Assembly: GCA_017861365.1 (NCBI GenBank)
Contig: JAGFXR010000012.1
Location: forward strand, 1 to 50,154
Source of the DNA: Oscillospiraceae bacterium
GTDB taxonomy: Bacteria > Bacillota > Clostridia > Oscillospirales > Oscillospiraceae
DNA length: 50,154 nucleotides
Reading direction: 5' to 3'
This document shows positions 49,607-50,154 of the stretch, one piece after another; position 1 is the stretch's first letter; the number at the start of each line of letters is the position of its first letter. The translations under genes and the position numbers were made by a program. The notes under the pieces are model-generated. The model had not been told where the DNA came from and did no database searches. It was given only the letters and a program-made list of their open reading frames with translations.

Positions 49607-50154
49607 TCAGGGGGCATGATAATATTCATCCACTAAATTGGTTTGCTTAAGCAGTTCAATATCACCAAGAATCTCACTTGTATGCCTGTCCGCCGCAATG
49701 CTATGATTCTCCTGAAACAGAACCGCCCTGCTTGAAATCTCCCGTACCAGCTCCAGGCGATGCGTGGAGGTAATCAACGTCTTTCCCGCATCATTCAGCC
49801 GCACCAGCAGCTCTGAGAGAAATCTGACCGTTCTGGGATCCAGCCCGTTCATGGGTTCATCCAGTACCAGCACCTCCGGATTCAGCGCCAGGACACAGGC
49901 AATTGCAATCTTGCGTTTCTCCCCTCCGCTGAGATGGTAGGGCTGCCTTTCTTCAAAACCTCCCAGACCGAGCAGCGCAAGACAATCCTCCACCCGTTCC
50001 TTTACCTGAGGCTCGTCCATGCCCATCTGCCTGGGTCCAAAGGCAATTTCATCGTACACTGTGGCACAAAACAGCTGTGTATCAGAATTTTGAAACACAA
50101 ACCCGATTTTTTGATGAAATTGCTTGGCGAATGCTGGCTTTTGAAGCATTTTTG
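49607..50154 (-). CDS. ECF/cobalt-type ABC transporter ATPase, truncated by right edge
   Basis: The frame is open to the right edge, giving about 182 residues without Walker A, which lies outside the window. The Q-loop region VFQNSDTQLFCATVYDEIAFGPRQMGM is typical of CbiO/EcfA ATPases. The signature is LSGGEKRKIAIA, Walker B is VLVLDEPMNGLD and the switch is STHRLE. It powers a cobalt, nickel or vitamin importer; the substrate cannot be told. The start codon is not in view. It shares a bidirectional terminator with cysK. Confidence 0.9.
   Translation of the reverse strand, partial: KMLQKPAFAKQFHQKIGFVFQNSDTQLFCATVYDEIAFGPRQMGMDEPQVKERVEDCLALLGLGGFEERQPYHLSGGEKRKIAIACVLALNPEVLVLDEPMNGLDPRTVRFLSELLVRLNDAGKTLITSTHRLELVREISSRAVLFQENHSIAADRHTSEILGDIELLKQTNLVDEYYHAP

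Overview
The window comes from an endospore-forming, moderately high-GC member of the Clostridia. It most resembles gut Oscillospiraceae (the Oscillibacter, Flavonifractor and Intestinimonas neighbourhood). The grounds are family-level: an IspH-S1 fusion protein, the scpA-scpB-DUF2953-gerW-dacF-rluB block, the remA-gmk-rpoZ-priA block, GerW and SpoIVFA/SpoIVFB-like sporulation proteins, and a Se/S-carrier plus desulfurase pair. The species cannot be named from the sequence alone. Almost everything is chromosomal housekeeping on the minus strand. I see no rRNA, tRNA, CRISPR array, prophage, insertion sequence or integron.

Layout, left to right. (1) 1-7440, minus: a c-di-AMP and core operon, cdaA-cdaR-DUF5685-J-domain protein-membrane protein-yicC-remA-gmk-rpoZ-priA. 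It is read from a near-consensus promoter at 7412-7440 through a structured leader of about 300 nt. (2) 7480-9811, minus: a Se/S carrier with a desulfurase-like enzyme, and an amidase without a signal peptide. (3) 9811-15366, minus: rpiR-type regulator, HI0933-type flavoprotein, cmk, plsC and the ispH-rpsA fusion, tightly overlapped. (4) 15391-20748, minus: site-2 protease, scpA, scpB, DUF2953, gerW, dacF, rluB; four of the seven appear to start at GTG or TTG. (5) 20935-27737, minus: the protein quality-control block tig-clpP-clpX-lon-ysxC. (6) 27751-33188, minus: rplS-rbgA-rnhB-yraN-dipeptidase-thrC-metallophosphoesterase. (7) 33193-34728, minus: spoIVFA/spoIVFB-like pair. (8) 34873-36150, plus: a class I aminotransferase with a textbook terminator. 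(9) 36187-38780, minus: a zinc/manganese-type ABC importer. (10) 38835-41988, minus: ACT-domain protein-hom-lysC, feeding the same pathway as thrC. (11) 42029-45186, minus: a class A PBP with acidic TWP repeats and a long structured leader. (12) 45246-47690, plus: DUF1292 protein, a candidate 6S RNA and a PrsA-like foldase. (13) 47778-48164, minus: a DUF1259 protein. (14) 48373-49573, plus: cysK behind a promoter, a palindromic operator-like site and a 19-codon ORF with two cysteine codons. (15) 49607 to the right edge, minus: an ECF/cobalt-type ABC ATPase, truncated by the window.

The most interesting material lies between genes. The candidates are the cysteine-containing leader ORF ahead of cysK, the candidate 6S RNA between DUF1292 and the PrsA-like gene, and the structured leaders of cdaA and of the class A PBP. 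Two cysteine-rich proteins of unknown function, embedded in the c-di-AMP operon, also stand out. All folds and promoter calls were made by eye and none was computed.
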